DNA of 64,000 nucleotides from Vallitalea maricola (GTDB taxonomy: Bacteria > Bacillota > Clostridia > Lachnospirales > Vallitaleaceae). Numbering within the stretch: position 1 is the stretch's first letter; each line of letters starts with the position of its first letter. The position numbers and the translations under genes were made by a program. The notes beneath the pieces were generated by a model that saw nothing but the letters and a program-made list of their open reading frames with translations, did not search any database and was not told the DNA's origin. Below, one piece after another: positions 24,687 to 33,024 of the stretch. The stretch spans positions 37,407 to 101,406 of the forward strand of contig NZ_BTPU01000010.1 in the NCBI RefSeq assembly GCF_036985595.1, in the 5' to 3' direction.

Positions 24687-26135
24687 CTACATACTAGCTC
24701 TATGATTTTTCATCATTTCTATCATAGAATCATTGTCATCCAAAGTTAATAAGGCTACTTTCATTCCTTCTGGAATTTCTTTCATATTAAGTAGAATTTT
24801 TTTCATAGGTGCAGGCATATTCTTAAGATTTTTTATTTTATCTCTAACTTCATCCTCCATAGCACTCTTTTTTTCATCTAGAAGGCTGAATATACCTCTC
24901 TCCCCTAAAATAGTACTTAGAACTTCAGTTATTTTTTCAAATCCAATTTTCTTAGCACAATTATCTGTTACTATCTGTACAATATTATGTTCAGCAAGAA
25001 TCATTGGGCTTTCATGTCCAAAATAATAATCAGGACTTAACTCACCATATATTCGCCTTAAAGGTGCAATGTTAGCCATACGTACTATGTAAGGATTTAC
25101 ACCTTTATCAATTAACCTATCCATTACTTCCCTATCATTTTTTACTAATTCTCTACATTGAATTATTATTGGTTGCATACCTAATCCAACCAAAAAATCT
25201 GTAAATTCAAAGCAATTAAAGGGTGTGTTACCATAAATGAAGCTTTTATTTTTTAGTAATTGCTCTGCAGCAATTAAATTAGATGTGACCAGCTCATATT
25301 TTTCACTAATCAGAGAATCAAATTTTACATCTAAGATATCTCCTACTTGTTCATATGCTTTTACTATCTTATCTAAATCCAGTGCCATAGGAAAAATCAC
25401 ATAAGGAATTCCTAATGATTTTTCCATCTCCTTTGCAAGTGATATGGCTGTATGTTCTACCACTATATTCAAAGAACTTTCAGCTGCTTTTTCTATAGCT
25501 TCCATATTTACTTTAGTAGGTATGGTCATTGATATGTTTACACCGTTTTTCTTAAGTTCCTTATACAGTTCAGTATTTTCTACACCAAGATATTTAAATC
25601 CTAATATATTAACTGTCTTTTCCTTTTTTTCCATAGGAGTCATAAGTGATGCCAACTGTTCTAGCGCCTTCTCAACACCTTCTATATGACTATTGCATTT
25701 AAAGTGTTCAGTCTTTACTATTAGCAGTTTAGTATCTACTTCATTCTTCAAACTACGCAGAATACTTGTAACATCTTCACCTATAAGTTCTACAACACAA
25801 GTTGTTATTACCATAAGCGCTTTTGGTTTCTCTTCTCTATCTATCTTTATTATAATATCTTTTAGATCTTCCTCACATCCAAAAGTAATATCATGCTGTT
25901 CCAATACCGCAGAATAAACACGATCTTTGCCATTTTGACGTATCATGGCAAAATCTTTCCCATAATATGTACATTCTTCCGTTCCTATTATAAGAAGAGT
26001 TAAATCTTCAATATAAGAAGCTGTCATTACTGCTCCAAAAAGAGGACAGTGAGGACCAGGAAATTGAGCTTTGCTTAAGCTCTTGATATCTTTATCTTCT
26101 CTAATATTAGTCAAACGATACTTTTCACTTAACAT
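24687..26135 (-). CDS. NifD-like nitrogenase component 1 subunit (non-nitrogen-fixing type)
   Basis: This 482-residue protein keeps three cysteines where nitrogenase and BchN proteins bind a cluster: Cys30 in GPHCPLFGA, Cys55 in GTEECTYYG and Cys113 in TTCVVELIGEDV. Cys87 (TFGCEED) is extra. The FeMo-cofactor cysteine of NifD is replaced: the helix before LGIP has Ala234 at that position. So it can hold an electron-transfer cluster but not FeMo-co in the known way. With the NifH-like and NifK-like proteins it should form an ATP-driven two-component reductase. The gene overlaps the upstream ABC ATPase gene by 11 bases, tying transport to reduction. No nifB, nifE or nifN is in the window. Confidence 0.85.
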   Translation of the reverse strand: MLSEKYRLTNIREDKDIKSLSKAQFPGPHCPLFGAVMTASYIEDLTLLIIGTEECTYYGKDFAMIRQNGKDRVYSAVLEQHDITFGCEEDLKDIIIKIDREEKPKALMVITTCVVELIGEDVTSILRSLKNEVDTKLLIVKTEHFKCNSHIEGVEKALEQLASLMTPMEKKEKTVNILGFKYLGVENTELYKELKKNGVNISMTIPTKVNMEAIEKAAESSLNIVVEHTAISLAKEMEKSLGIPYVIFPMALDLDKIVKAYEQVGDILDVKFDSLISEKYELVTSNLIAAEQLLKNKSFIYGNTPFNCFEFTDFLVGLGMQPIIIQCRELVKNDREVMDRLIDKGVNPYIVRMANIAPLRRIYGELSPDYYFGHESPMILAEHNIVQIVTDNCAKKIGFEKITEVLSTILGERGIFSLLDEKKSAMEDEVRDKIKNLKNMPAPMKKILLNMKEIPEGMKVALLTLDDNDSMIEMMKNHRASM

Positions 26136-26922
26136 TATTCTTTCCTCCTTTAAAAACTTTTATAGGTCTTATATGTACTTTTCCATCTTCATCATGGGCT
26201 ACAATTGCCTCTACTTTATATACATCCCTAATTAATGCTGAACTAAAAATCTTATTGGGTTCTCCAATCTTTTCAACCCGTCCACTCTTCATAACACATA
26301 CTCTGTGAGAATACCTGCACGCTTGATTTAAATCATGTAGAACCATAACAATAGTCATATTCAGTTCTTTATTCAATTCTTTTATCAAATCAAGTATTTC
26401 CAATTGATGACATATATCCAAATATGTTGTAGGCTCATCAAGAAGGAGTATCTTAGGATTCCTAGCTAGAGTCATAGCTATCCATACTCTCTGCCTTTCA
26501 CCACCTGATAAAGAATTAACTGGTTTATCAGCAAGATACATGACACCTGTTTTTTCCATAGCCCAGTTGATTTGTTCCTTGTCATAATCGCTCATAGGCT
26601 CATACCATTTTTTGTGAGGCATTCTACCGTATAGTATGAGCTGTTTTACAGTAAAATCAGTAGTAGAACCATGATGTTGACTTAACGCAGCTAATCTCTT
26701 AGCTATCTTTTTAGCAGATAGATTTTTTATATCTTCTTTCTCTATTAATATATTTCCTTTTTGGTATTCAAGTTTTTTTGTAATATTTTTCAGTACTGTT
26801 GATTTTCCAGAACCATTAGGCCCTACTATTGATAATATTTCTCCCTTATTAATTACTAGGTTCAAATCATTTATAAAGGGCATTTCATTATATGAAAATG
26901 ATATATTATTTATTTCAATCAC
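26125..26922 (-). CDS. FecE-type ABC ATPase for metal-chelate/haem uptake
   Basis: This 265-residue ATPase powers import through the FecCD-type permease. Walker A is GPNGSGKST near residue 34-42, the Q-loop lies in LSQHHGSTT, the signature is LSGGERQRV, and Walker B is ILLLDEPTTYLD. The HDLNQACRYSHRV switch region is typical of siderophore/haem/cobalamin ATPases. Start and stop overlap both neighbours (4 bases with the permease gene, 11 with the NifD-like gene). It lies in the middle of the operon, so uptake and the reductase are made together. Confidence 0.93.
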   Translation of the reverse strand: MIEINNISFSYNEMPFINDLNLVINKGEILSIVGPNGSGKSTVLKNITKKLEYQKGNILIEKEDIKNLSAKKIAKRLAALSQHHGSTTDFTVKQLILYGRMPHKKWYEPMSDYDKEQINWAMEKTGVMYLADKPVNSLSGGERQRVWIAMTLARNPKILLLDEPTTYLDICHQLEILDLIKELNKELNMTIVMVLHDLNQACRYSHRVCVMKSGRVEKIGEPNKIFSSALIRDVYKVEAIVAHDEDGKVHIRPIKVFKGGKNNVK

Positions 26923-27905
26923 CTTTTAGCACCCCTTCTTAGTAAATATAAAAAGAATGGACCACCTAACATTGCCATCATTGTTCCAACAGGCAATTCA
27001 ATAGGTGCCGCTATCATTCTAGCCATTGTATCTGCAATAACTAGAACCGCTCCTCCCATGAGCATACTTACAGGTAACAACCATTTATAATCAGAACCAA
27101 ATAGTAACCTGCTTATATGAGGTACGACTAATCCTACAAATCCAATTATCCCAACAAAAGCAACGCTTATACCTGCTAAATAAACAGCCACAAGAGAGAT
27201 AAGTATTCTTGTTAAATTTACGTTATAGCCTAAATTCTTAGCTACATCATCACCAAGCTGTAATACATTAGCAGCTCTAATACATATCAGCGCTAATATG
27301 ATGCCTACAATAGAATAAATGCCAAGAAGCTTTACATCCATCCATGATACTCTAGATAATGAACCATTGGTCCATAACATAACACCTTGTATTTTGTCTG
27401 AATTAAGGAGTGAAAGGAGACCAGTGGCTCCACCTAGGATAGCATTAACGGCTACACCAGCTAATACAATTCTAATAGGTTCAATTCCTCCACCTTTCCA
27501 TGCCAACCCATACACAATCCCACAAGCTATAACACCGCCAACAAAAGCAGCTATTGGAACTAATGACACATAACTTGGAAATAACAGCAAAATTATAATT
27601 GCAAATAGGCTAGCACCAGCTGAAACCCCAGTAATACCAGGGTCAGCCAATGGGTTCCTCATAACAGCTTGTAGAAGTGCTCCACTAGCTGATAAATTAG
27701 CTCCCACAAAAACAGCTATCCATACTCTTGGAAGTCTTATGTCACTAATAATAGCTTTTTTTACAGTATATTCGTCACTGAAAAGGCTCTTAATAATATC
27801 ATTCAAAGATATCCTTACACTTCCTAAACATATACCAAGGAAAATTGATAAAATAAGTACACCAATAATAATTATCAATTTTGATTTTAGCCATTTTTTC
27901 ACCAT
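26919..27905 (-). CDS. FecCD-family permease for metal-chelate/haem uptake
   Basis: This 328-residue integral membrane protein has about nine to ten transmembrane segments. It shows the FecCD hallmarks RLPRVWIAVFVGANLSASGALLQ, NPLADPGITGVSAGA and FVGLVVPHISRLLFG. It forms a homodimeric channel in the cytoplasmic membrane. Its partners are the lipoprotein upstream and the ATPase downstream. The ligand is set by the lipoprotein, which looks IsdE-like. The gene is three bases from the lipoprotein stop. Confidence 0.93.
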   Translation of the reverse strand: MVKKWLKSKLIIIIGVLILSIFLGICLGSVRISLNDIIKSLFSDEYTVKKAIISDIRLPRVWIAVFVGANLSASGALLQAVMRNPLADPGITGVSAGASLFAIIILLLFPSYVSLVPIAAFVGGVIACGIVYGLAWKGGGIEPIRIVLAGVAVNAILGGATGLLSLLNSDKIQGVMLWTNGSLSRVSWMDVKLLGIYSIVGIILALICIRAANVLQLGDDVAKNLGYNVNLTRILISLVAVYLAGISVAFVGIIGFVGLVVPHISRLLFGSDYKWLLPVSMLMGGAVLVIADTMARMIAAPIELPVGTMMAMLGGPFFLYLLRRGAKR

Positions 27906-27908
27906 AGA

Positions 27909-28955
27909 TTATTCACCATAAATCATGTCAGCTAATTTTTCTAACGCCTCCGCACATCTTATATTAGCTACTACGCCAAAATAATGTGGGTCAAGATCAA
28001 ACACTTGCTCATTTTTGACTGCATCTAGAGCATTCCATACTGGATTTTCTGAGAACTCTTTTTCAAACATTTTTTTACTTGTTTCTGGATCTGTATGAGT
28101 GAATCTAAGTATTACATCTGGGTTCATTGCAACAACTGATTCAATACTAAATGGTAAATAAGGACTTTTAATATCCATGTCGTCAGTTATGTTTTCTAGA
28201 TTCATACGATTGGCTAAATCTCCTATGTATGACATATCTGTAGCTAACATGAAGCTTTCAGGTGTTCCAAATATTATCATGACTTTCTTACTGTCTTTTC
28301 CTTCAATCTTATCCATTACTTCTTTTTCAATTTTTTTCATGTTGCCTATAATCTCATTTGCTTTATCTTCTTTATCAAAAGCTTTTCCAATAGATTCAAT
28401 TGAAGCAATGATATCATTGTATCCACTAGTTTGTACAAATTCAGCTTTTATTTTCTTATCATTCAGACTTTCTTCCAAACTATCTTGTAAAGCACTATCA
28501 GTAATAAATACATCAAGTTCCAGACTTTTCAGTTTTTCCATATCTGGCTGCATACTCATTCCTATGGCTGGAAGGTCTGCGTAACGCTCTGGTATGTTAT
28601 GAGATTTTGATGATGGTACACCTACTAAATCTATTGTTAGTGCATCAAATATTTCTGTTAATCCTATTGTTCCTACTGCAACTTTTTCAGGTATTGAGTC
28701 AAAGTCCAGTTTACTCTCTTCTCTTTTTGATGCGCTGGTCATATCATCAATCTCTTCTTTTTTATTATCTTCATCACTATGTACGTTTTCTTTATTATCT
28801 TCTTTTGCATCTATATCACTATCTTTTTCTTGTTCCTTGTTGTCCTGTACCTTTGTCCCATCTTTACTTGTTTCCACTTGAGTATTCTTAGAACTACACC
28901 CTGTAGCCATCATCATCACTATTAATATCAAACATATTAAACCTTTATTTCTCAT
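27909..28955 (-). CDS. IsdE-like haem-binding lipoprotein
   Basis: This is a lipoprotein: lipobox MATGC, with Cys20 counted from the ATG at 28955, where GGAGG lies 9 bases upstream. Residues 24-80 are a low-complexity Asp/Glu/Lys linker. The substrate-binding domain (about residues 84-345) reads like staphylococcal IsdE: DLVGVPSS, IPERYADLPAIGMSMQPDMEKLKSL, LATDMSYIGDLA, NPDVILRFTHTDP, NPVWNALDAVKNEQVFDLD. IsdE binds haem through Met78 (PMSPD) and His229 (RAAHG). Here Met135 (SMQPD) and His287 (RFTHT) occupy these places. Haem or a similar tetrapyrrole is the likely ligand, although resemblance alone does not exclude a siderophore or corrinoid. It overlaps the NifH-like gene by 11 bases. Confidence 0.82.
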   Translation of the reverse strand: MRNKGLICLILIVMMMATGCSSKNTQVETSKDGTKVQDNKEQEKDSDIDAKEDNKENVHSDEDNKKEEIDDMTSASKREESKLDFDSIPEKVAVGTIGLTEIFDALTIDLVGVPSSKSHNIPERYADLPAIGMSMQPDMEKLKSLELDVFITDSALQDSLEESLNDKKIKAEFVQTSGYNDIIASIESIGKAFDKEDKANEIIGNMKKIEKEVMDKIEGKDSKKVMIIFGTPESFMLATDMSYIGDLANRMNLENITDDMDIKSPYLPFSIESVVAMNPDVILRFTHTDPETSKKMFEKEFSENPVWNALDAVKNEQVFDLDPHYFGVVANIRCAEALEKLADMIYGE

Positions 28956-29709
28956 TATCATTTTCCTCCTTAATAATCTTTTGTGCTAAATCCATATATA
29001 TTTTAGACATTTCATCATCTGGAAAAGCTTCTACAACAGTCTTACCTAGATTTTCTGCTTTTTGTACTATTGGATTCCTTGGTATATACTGAATAATTGA
29101 TGTATCCAGTTCTGTACTTAATTTCTTAACCAGTTCGCCTTCGTTTTCAATGTTCTTAGCATTTAATATCAATCCGCCAAGTGAAGCATATTCACGATTA
29201 GAAAACTGCCTTACTGCTTTGGCAATATTGCTAGCTGCATACATACTCATCATTTCACCACTTGTTACTATAAATACTTCATCTGAATATCCTTTTCTAA
29301 GTGGCATAGCGAATCCACCACAAACAACATCTCCTAGAACATCATAGATTACTATTTCAGGCTTATAGATTTCATAAGCATTAAGCTCTTCCAATAATTC
29401 AAAAGCTGATATTATTCCTCTTCCAGCACAGCCTATACCTGGTGTTGGACCTCCTGCTTCTAGACATAAAACTCCACCGTCACCAACAACCATGATATCC
29501 TCTAACTTAGTAGATTTTTTCTTCTCTTTCAATGTATGTAGAATCGTAGGAATTCTCTTCCCTCCTACAAGACTCTTCGTAGAATCGGCTTTTGGATCAC
29601 ATCCTATCTGCATTACTGTTTTTCCTGTCGCAGCTAATGCTCTGGATAAATTTGATACTGTTGTAGATTTACCAATACCGCCTTTTCCATAGATTGCTAT
29701 TTTTTTCAT
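28945..29709 (-). CDS. NifH/BchL-like ATP-dependent reductase iron-sulphur protein
   Basis: This 254-residue protein is an iron protein of the nitrogenase/BchL/CfbC family. It binds ATP, holds a [4Fe-4S] cluster between two subunits and passes single electrons to its component 1 partner. Walker A is GKGGIGKST (residues 8-16). The cluster cysteines are Cys94 (GIGCAGRGI) and Cys130 (VVCGGFAMP). GCDPKADST and the GEMMSMYAASNI switch are typical. It lacks the longer C-terminus of true NifH. It is the first gene of the six-gene operon, behind a promoter with Fur-type boxes. Confidence 0.92.
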   Translation of the reverse strand: MKKIAIYGKGGIGKSTTVSNLSRALAATGKTVMQIGCDPKADSTKSLVGGKRIPTILHTLKEKKKSTKLEDIMVVGDGGVLCLEAGGPTPGIGCAGRGIISAFELLEELNAYEIYKPEIVIYDVLGDVVCGGFAMPLRKGYSDEVFIVTSGEMMSMYAASNIAKAVRQFSNREYASLGGLILNAKNIENEGELVKKLSTELDTSIIQYIPRNPIVQKAENLGKTVVEAFPDDEMSKIYMDLAQKIIKEENDNEK

Positions 29710-29734
29710 AATCTCACCATCTCTTTCCGTTTAA

Positions 29735-29760
29735 TGATATCAATTATCATTATCAATTAC
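29735..29760. promoter_or_regulatory. Fur-type box(es) before the NifH-like gene
   Basis: TGATATCAATTATCA (29735-29749) matches the 7-1-7 Fur consensus at 12 of 14 informative bases. Read leftward, the overlapping stretch contains GATAATGATAAT (29754-29743), the classic Fur hexamer repeat. It lies between the -10 and the ATG at 29709. Confidence 0.65.
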
Positions 29761-29792
29761 ATTTAATATTTTTAGAATTTCTTCAATTTCTT

Positions 29793-29838
29793 TTGTTATT
29801 ATAATAAAAGTATGTTATGATATTAATAATCATTATCA
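29793..29838 (+). promoter_or_regulatory. Promoter of the AraC gene with Fur-type box
   Basis: TTGTTA (29793-29798) and TATGAT (29816-29821) are 17 bases apart. TAATAATCATTATCA (29824-29838), 13 of 14 matches to the Fur consensus, follows directly, over the transcription start. Read leftward, TATAAT (29803-29798) with TTAATA (29826-29821) forms a facing promoter for the NifH-like operon, so one Fur dimer could shut both. Confidence 0.65.
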
Positions 29839-29854
29839 ATATTAGGAGGAAGTT

Positions 29855-31117
29855 ATGAATATTTTTTTATCTAATAACAATAACATTATCTATCCACATC
29901 TCAATCATGTACTAAAAAGTTATTATTATACTACTGGATATAGTGTTTACGCATATGATGATACCGGAAAATTAATAGATAAAATAACTAAGGATGATTA
30001 TGCAGACGTAAATGATTATATGGACAACATAGCCGGGAGTGTAATTACCAACTATATACATAATATTTCTTTATCCCCACGAGATTCATTAATATATGAA
30101 TTATATAAAAATACATACACTATAATAGCTCCTGTATTAAGAGATAATATACTTATAGCTTTCTTAATCATGGAACCTTTTACAATTATCAATTTATCTA
30201 CAATAGATAAAAAATGTTATTTTGAGAAGTATTGTAAGACTACAAAAATACCTATTACCTACTCTACTTTCAAAAAATTTAATTATATACATAATAACAG
30301 ACTTAATTATCTAGGACAATTATTCTATCATTTGATGTCTAAAAGCATCTATATTGGATATCAGCATTTTAGACCTATGGAAACTATGAATAGTACGAAA
30401 TGGGGTAAAGCCCTACCTCTTGATTCTTACAATTATACAAATGGGTTTATTAATTTTCCAGCAGTTAAACAGATATGTGATTACTTAGTCATAAAAGATA
30501 TTAAGAACGCACTAAAATCATATAATACGATACAGATATTTTTAGAGCTACCTTACCAAAATAAATGTAATATAAAAATGCTAAAATATCAATTAGTAGC
30601 ATTTACTACAGTTATACAGTATCATCTATGTATTCATTTTAAAGAGCTGAAAACCCAATTACACAAGATTTCCAATACTTGTATTTTAAATATTGACCAG
30701 CATTATGATTATAGTACCTTGTTTCAAATTGGAGAATTGATAATAAAAGAATTCTTTGGTGTGATAAAAGATTATGATTCCATAGAATTATCTCCCAACA
30801 TACTTCAAGTATTAAAGTATATACATACAAATTATATGAATAATATAAAATTAGGGGATATTGCAAAGAGTATTCCCATGAACGAAAGCTACTTGTCAGC
30901 TCAATTCAAGCAAGAATATCATATATCATTAAAACAGTATTTGAATCAGTATAGAATCAATCAGGCTACCATACTGATTAAGAATACAAATTATAACCTG
31001 ACTGAAATAGCCTTAAAAGTTGGATTTGAGTCAACTAATTATTTTTCAACTGTGTTTAAAAAATACCTTAACATGACGCCAAGCCAATATTATAAAAAAT
31101 ACAGAGATGATATTTAA
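29855..31117 (+). CDS. AraC-family regulator divergent from the nitrogenase-like operon
   Basis: The C-terminal 100 residues hold the two helix-turn-helix units (NIKLGDIAKSIPMNESYLSAQFKQEYHISLKQYL, then TEIALKVGFESTNYFSTVFKKYLNMTPSQYY, in parts). The first 270 or so residues match no domain I know. The region around YDDTGKLIDKI and PVLRDNILIAFLIMEPF looks like a small-molecule sensor of PAS or PocR type. An AGGAGGAAG site precedes the ATG. Shared Fur-boxed promoter space suggests it is made under iron shortage and then activates the operon when the imported ligand is present, as PchR or YbtA do. That role is inference. Confidence 0.85.
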   Translation: MNIFLSNNNNIIYPHLNHVLKSYYYTTGYSVYAYDDTGKLIDKITKDDYADVNDYMDNIAGSVITNYIHNISLSPRDSLIYELYKNTYTIIAPVLRDNILIAFLIMEPFTIINLSTIDKKCYFEKYCKTTKIPITYSTFKKFNYIHNNRLNYLGQLFYHLMSKSIYIGYQHFRPMETMNSTKWGKALPLDSYNYTNGFINFPAVKQICDYLVIKDIKNALKSYNTIQIFLELPYQNKCNIKMLKYQLVAFTTVIQYHLCIHFKELKTQLHKISNTCILNIDQHYDYSTLFQIGELIIKEFFGVIKDYDSIELSPNILQVLKYIHTNYMNNIKLGDIAKSIPMNESYLSAQFKQEYHISLKQYLNQYRINQATILIKNTNYNLTEIALKVGFESTNYFSTVFKKYLNMTPSQYYKKYRDDI

Positions 31118-31125
31118 GAAACCAT

Positions 31126-31164
31126 AGCATAGTTATTAAACAATGATTTCATAACTATGCTTTT
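31126..31164 (+). terminator. Terminator of the AraC gene
   Basis: AGCATAGTTAT (31126-31136) pairs with ATAACTATGCT (31151-31161), followed by TTTT. Confidence 0.85.
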
Positions 31165-31169
31165 ATAAG

Positions 31170-31224
31170 GGGCTGTCGGATAATACATGCAGCCATCTCC
31201 AAAAATATATTATCTGACAGCCCT
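31170..31224. repeat. Hairpin repeat with CTGTCGGATAATACAT
   Basis: GGGCTGTCGGATAATA pairs with TATTATCTGACAGCCC (one G-U pair) around a 23-base loop. The 16-base core CTGTCGGATAATACAT occurs again in the terminator at 54848. It follows directly on a normal terminator, so it looks like a mobile or copied hairpin. Confidence 0.7.
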
Positions 31225-31310
31225 TAAATAAGCAATTAATTCTTGGTTATCAGATACTATCACCAATTTCCATTGATACAAATCATAAGAATATAATCAT
31301 CTCATTAATT

Positions 31311-32192
31311 TTATTCCATATAGTTTATCAAGGTACCTATTTTTTCTATTGTACATTCAATCTTATCTCCCGATTTTAAGTATCTAGGAGGATTAAAACC
31401 TAATCCTACCCCTGAAGGTGTTCCTGTTATTATGATATCACCTGTCTTTAACTCTATGCCTTTTGACAATTCCGATATAATGTATGGTATATCAAATATC
31501 ATATTGTTTGTATTAGATGATTGACGAAGTTCATCATTCACTTTGCAGGTAATATCTAAAGCAACAGGGGAAGATATCTCATCTTTAGTTACTATATATG
31601 GACCCATGGGACAGAAAGTTCTTAGACTTTTACCTCTAAACCACTGTTCATGTTTTCTCTGAACATCTCTAGCTGATACATCGTTAACAATTGTATATCC
31701 AAAAATATACTCATCAACATCTTTTTTATCTATATTAATTCCGTCTTTGCCTATTATTACAGCTAATTCAACTTCATAATCTATTTCATTAGTTATCTTC
31801 TCATGCCTAAGAATTGTATCTCCTGTACCTATAGTTTTATCAGCTCTTTTTGTAAAATATATAGGATACTTAGGAATGAGTTCTTTGTTCTTAACAAAAT
31901 CCTTTATTTCCAAAGCATGATCTTTATAATTCTTCCCTAAACACAGAATATCTCTTCTGGGGTATCTAATAGGTGAACTGACCTTTACATCGTTTAATGA
32001 TATTAGATTACCTGAGTATTCAATAGCCTTCTTTTTCAAGGATACCATTTTATCACTATACTTACTTATGAATTCATTCATATCATTAATGGTTTCATCA
32101 ATAAGCTTATTAATTGGAATAATGGATACATTATCTTTTATCATTATACCTACATTTTCTTTACCTTCATATTTATATGTGCATAAATACAT
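31311..32192 (-). CDS. Fumarylacetoacetate hydrolase (FAH) family protein
   Basis: This 293-residue protein has the FAH fold. It shows LCLGKNYKDHALE, the metal-site segment DYEVELAVIIGKDG, YTIVNDVSARDVQ, WFRGKSLRTFCPMGP, and IITGTPSGVGLGFNPP near the end. Members hydrolyse or decarboxylate 2-oxo acids with Mg2+. I start at the ATG at 32192, with AGAAAGGGG upstream; the TTG at 32216 has no support. It is last in a probable operon with the MerR and creatininase-like genes (gaps of 68 and 2 bases), suggesting one small degradative pathway. Confidence 0.88.
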   Translation of the reverse strand: MYLCTYKYEGKENVGIMIKDNVSIIPINKLIDETINDMNEFISKYSDKMVSLKKKAIEYSGNLISLNDVKVSSPIRYPRRDILCLGKNYKDHALEIKDFVKNKELIPKYPIYFTKRADKTIGTGDTILRHEKITNEIDYEVELAVIIGKDGINIDKKDVDEYIFGYTIVNDVSARDVQRKHEQWFRGKSLRTFCPMGPYIVTKDEISSPVALDITCKVNDELRQSSNTNNMIFDIPYIISELSKGIELKTGDIIITGTPSGVGLGFNPPRYLKSGDKIECTIEKIGTLINYME

Positions 32193-32260
32193 AGTATACC
32201 CCTTTCTGTGTAACAAATTATATATCTATTTTAACATATGTCAAACTTTCATTCCACGAT

Positions 32261-33022
32261 TTATACAATCCCAAACATTATTTCTATCTGCATCTTACCG
32301 TCATTCATTTTATATCTTTCATATATGGAGCCTACTACAATATTATTATTTTTTGCATAATCAAATAGCGAGGCATATGCTAGATCTCTATTTTCTATTG
32401 AATCGCACAATATTCTTAAGCAAAGTTCTTTTGTTTGTGTTTTGATATCTAATTCTTCTGATGCATTGGTTGTATAAGCAAATATTTCACTAATACCATC
32501 TGAATTATCATCCAGAGACCTCTTGAAAAAATGCCCTGAACTAAGTTTTACTTTATTACCTGCATAATTATAGAAATTATTGATGATGTCATGAATATCT
32601 TTTTGCTTTTCTGTTTTTTGGTATACTATTAATCCTTGTTCAATGTAATATCCTTTAGAAATATCAAATTCCTTATTAACATTCCTTTCTGCATGAGAAG
32701 TTGATAAGAGAGTTTTAATATTGTCTTGCTGCTTTTTTAATTTTTCAATTTCAAGTTCTATTTCTGATAATCTTTTATTGTATATATCTTTCATTGATAC
32801 ATCTTCTGAATCTGTGGTTATATTTTTTACTTGTTCTAGGGAGATACCAGTTTCCTTTAATTTTATAATTCTATTTAAATCATTAATTTGTTCTCTTTTA
32901 TAATAACGATATTGATTATTAGGATCTATATAAGCTGGTTGAAACAAACCTATTTCATCGTAATATCTTATAGTTTTTTTATTCAGCTTAACTATAATAG
33001 CAAATTCACCTATGGTATACAT
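32261..33022 (-). CDS. MerR-family regulator with effector-binding domain
   Basis: The N-terminus reads YTIGEFAIIVKLNKKTIRYYDEIGLFQPAYID, the MerR winged helix. A coiled coil follows (residues 75-105), then a 140-residue domain like the GyrI/BmrR drug-binding fold (ISEIFAYTT, YERYKMNDGKMQIEIMFGI). MerR proteins activate promoters by untwisting a spacer palindrome. Such a palindrome exists in the promoter at 33911-33939. It starts two bases from the creatininase-like gene, so it probably controls its own operon in response to an organic molecule. Confidence 0.88.
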   Translation of the reverse strand: MYTIGEFAIIVKLNKKTIRYYDEIGLFQPAYIDPNNQYRYYKREQINDLNRIIKLKETGISLEQVKNITTDSEDVSMKDIYNKRLSEIELEIEKLKKQQDNIKTLLSTSHAERNVNKEFDISKGYYIEQGLIVYQKTEKQKDIHDIINNFYNYAGNKVKLSSGHFFKRSLDDNSDGISEIFAYTTNASEELDIKTQTKELCLRILCDSIENRDLAYASLFDYAKNNNIVVGSIYERYKMNDGKMQIEIMFGIV

Positions 33023-33024
33023 GT

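Noticed and set aside
28607..28891. A rightward leucine-rich frame opposite the lipoprotein linker
   Set aside because: It is the antisense of the low-complexity Asp/Glu/Lys linker, which yields Leu/Phe-rich frames by chance.
23531..29709. A molybdenum or alternative nitrogenase
   Set aside because: No nifB, nifE or nifN is present, the FeMo-cofactor cysteine is Ala234, the NifK-like partner lacks all cluster cysteines and the locus is joined to a haem-type importer.
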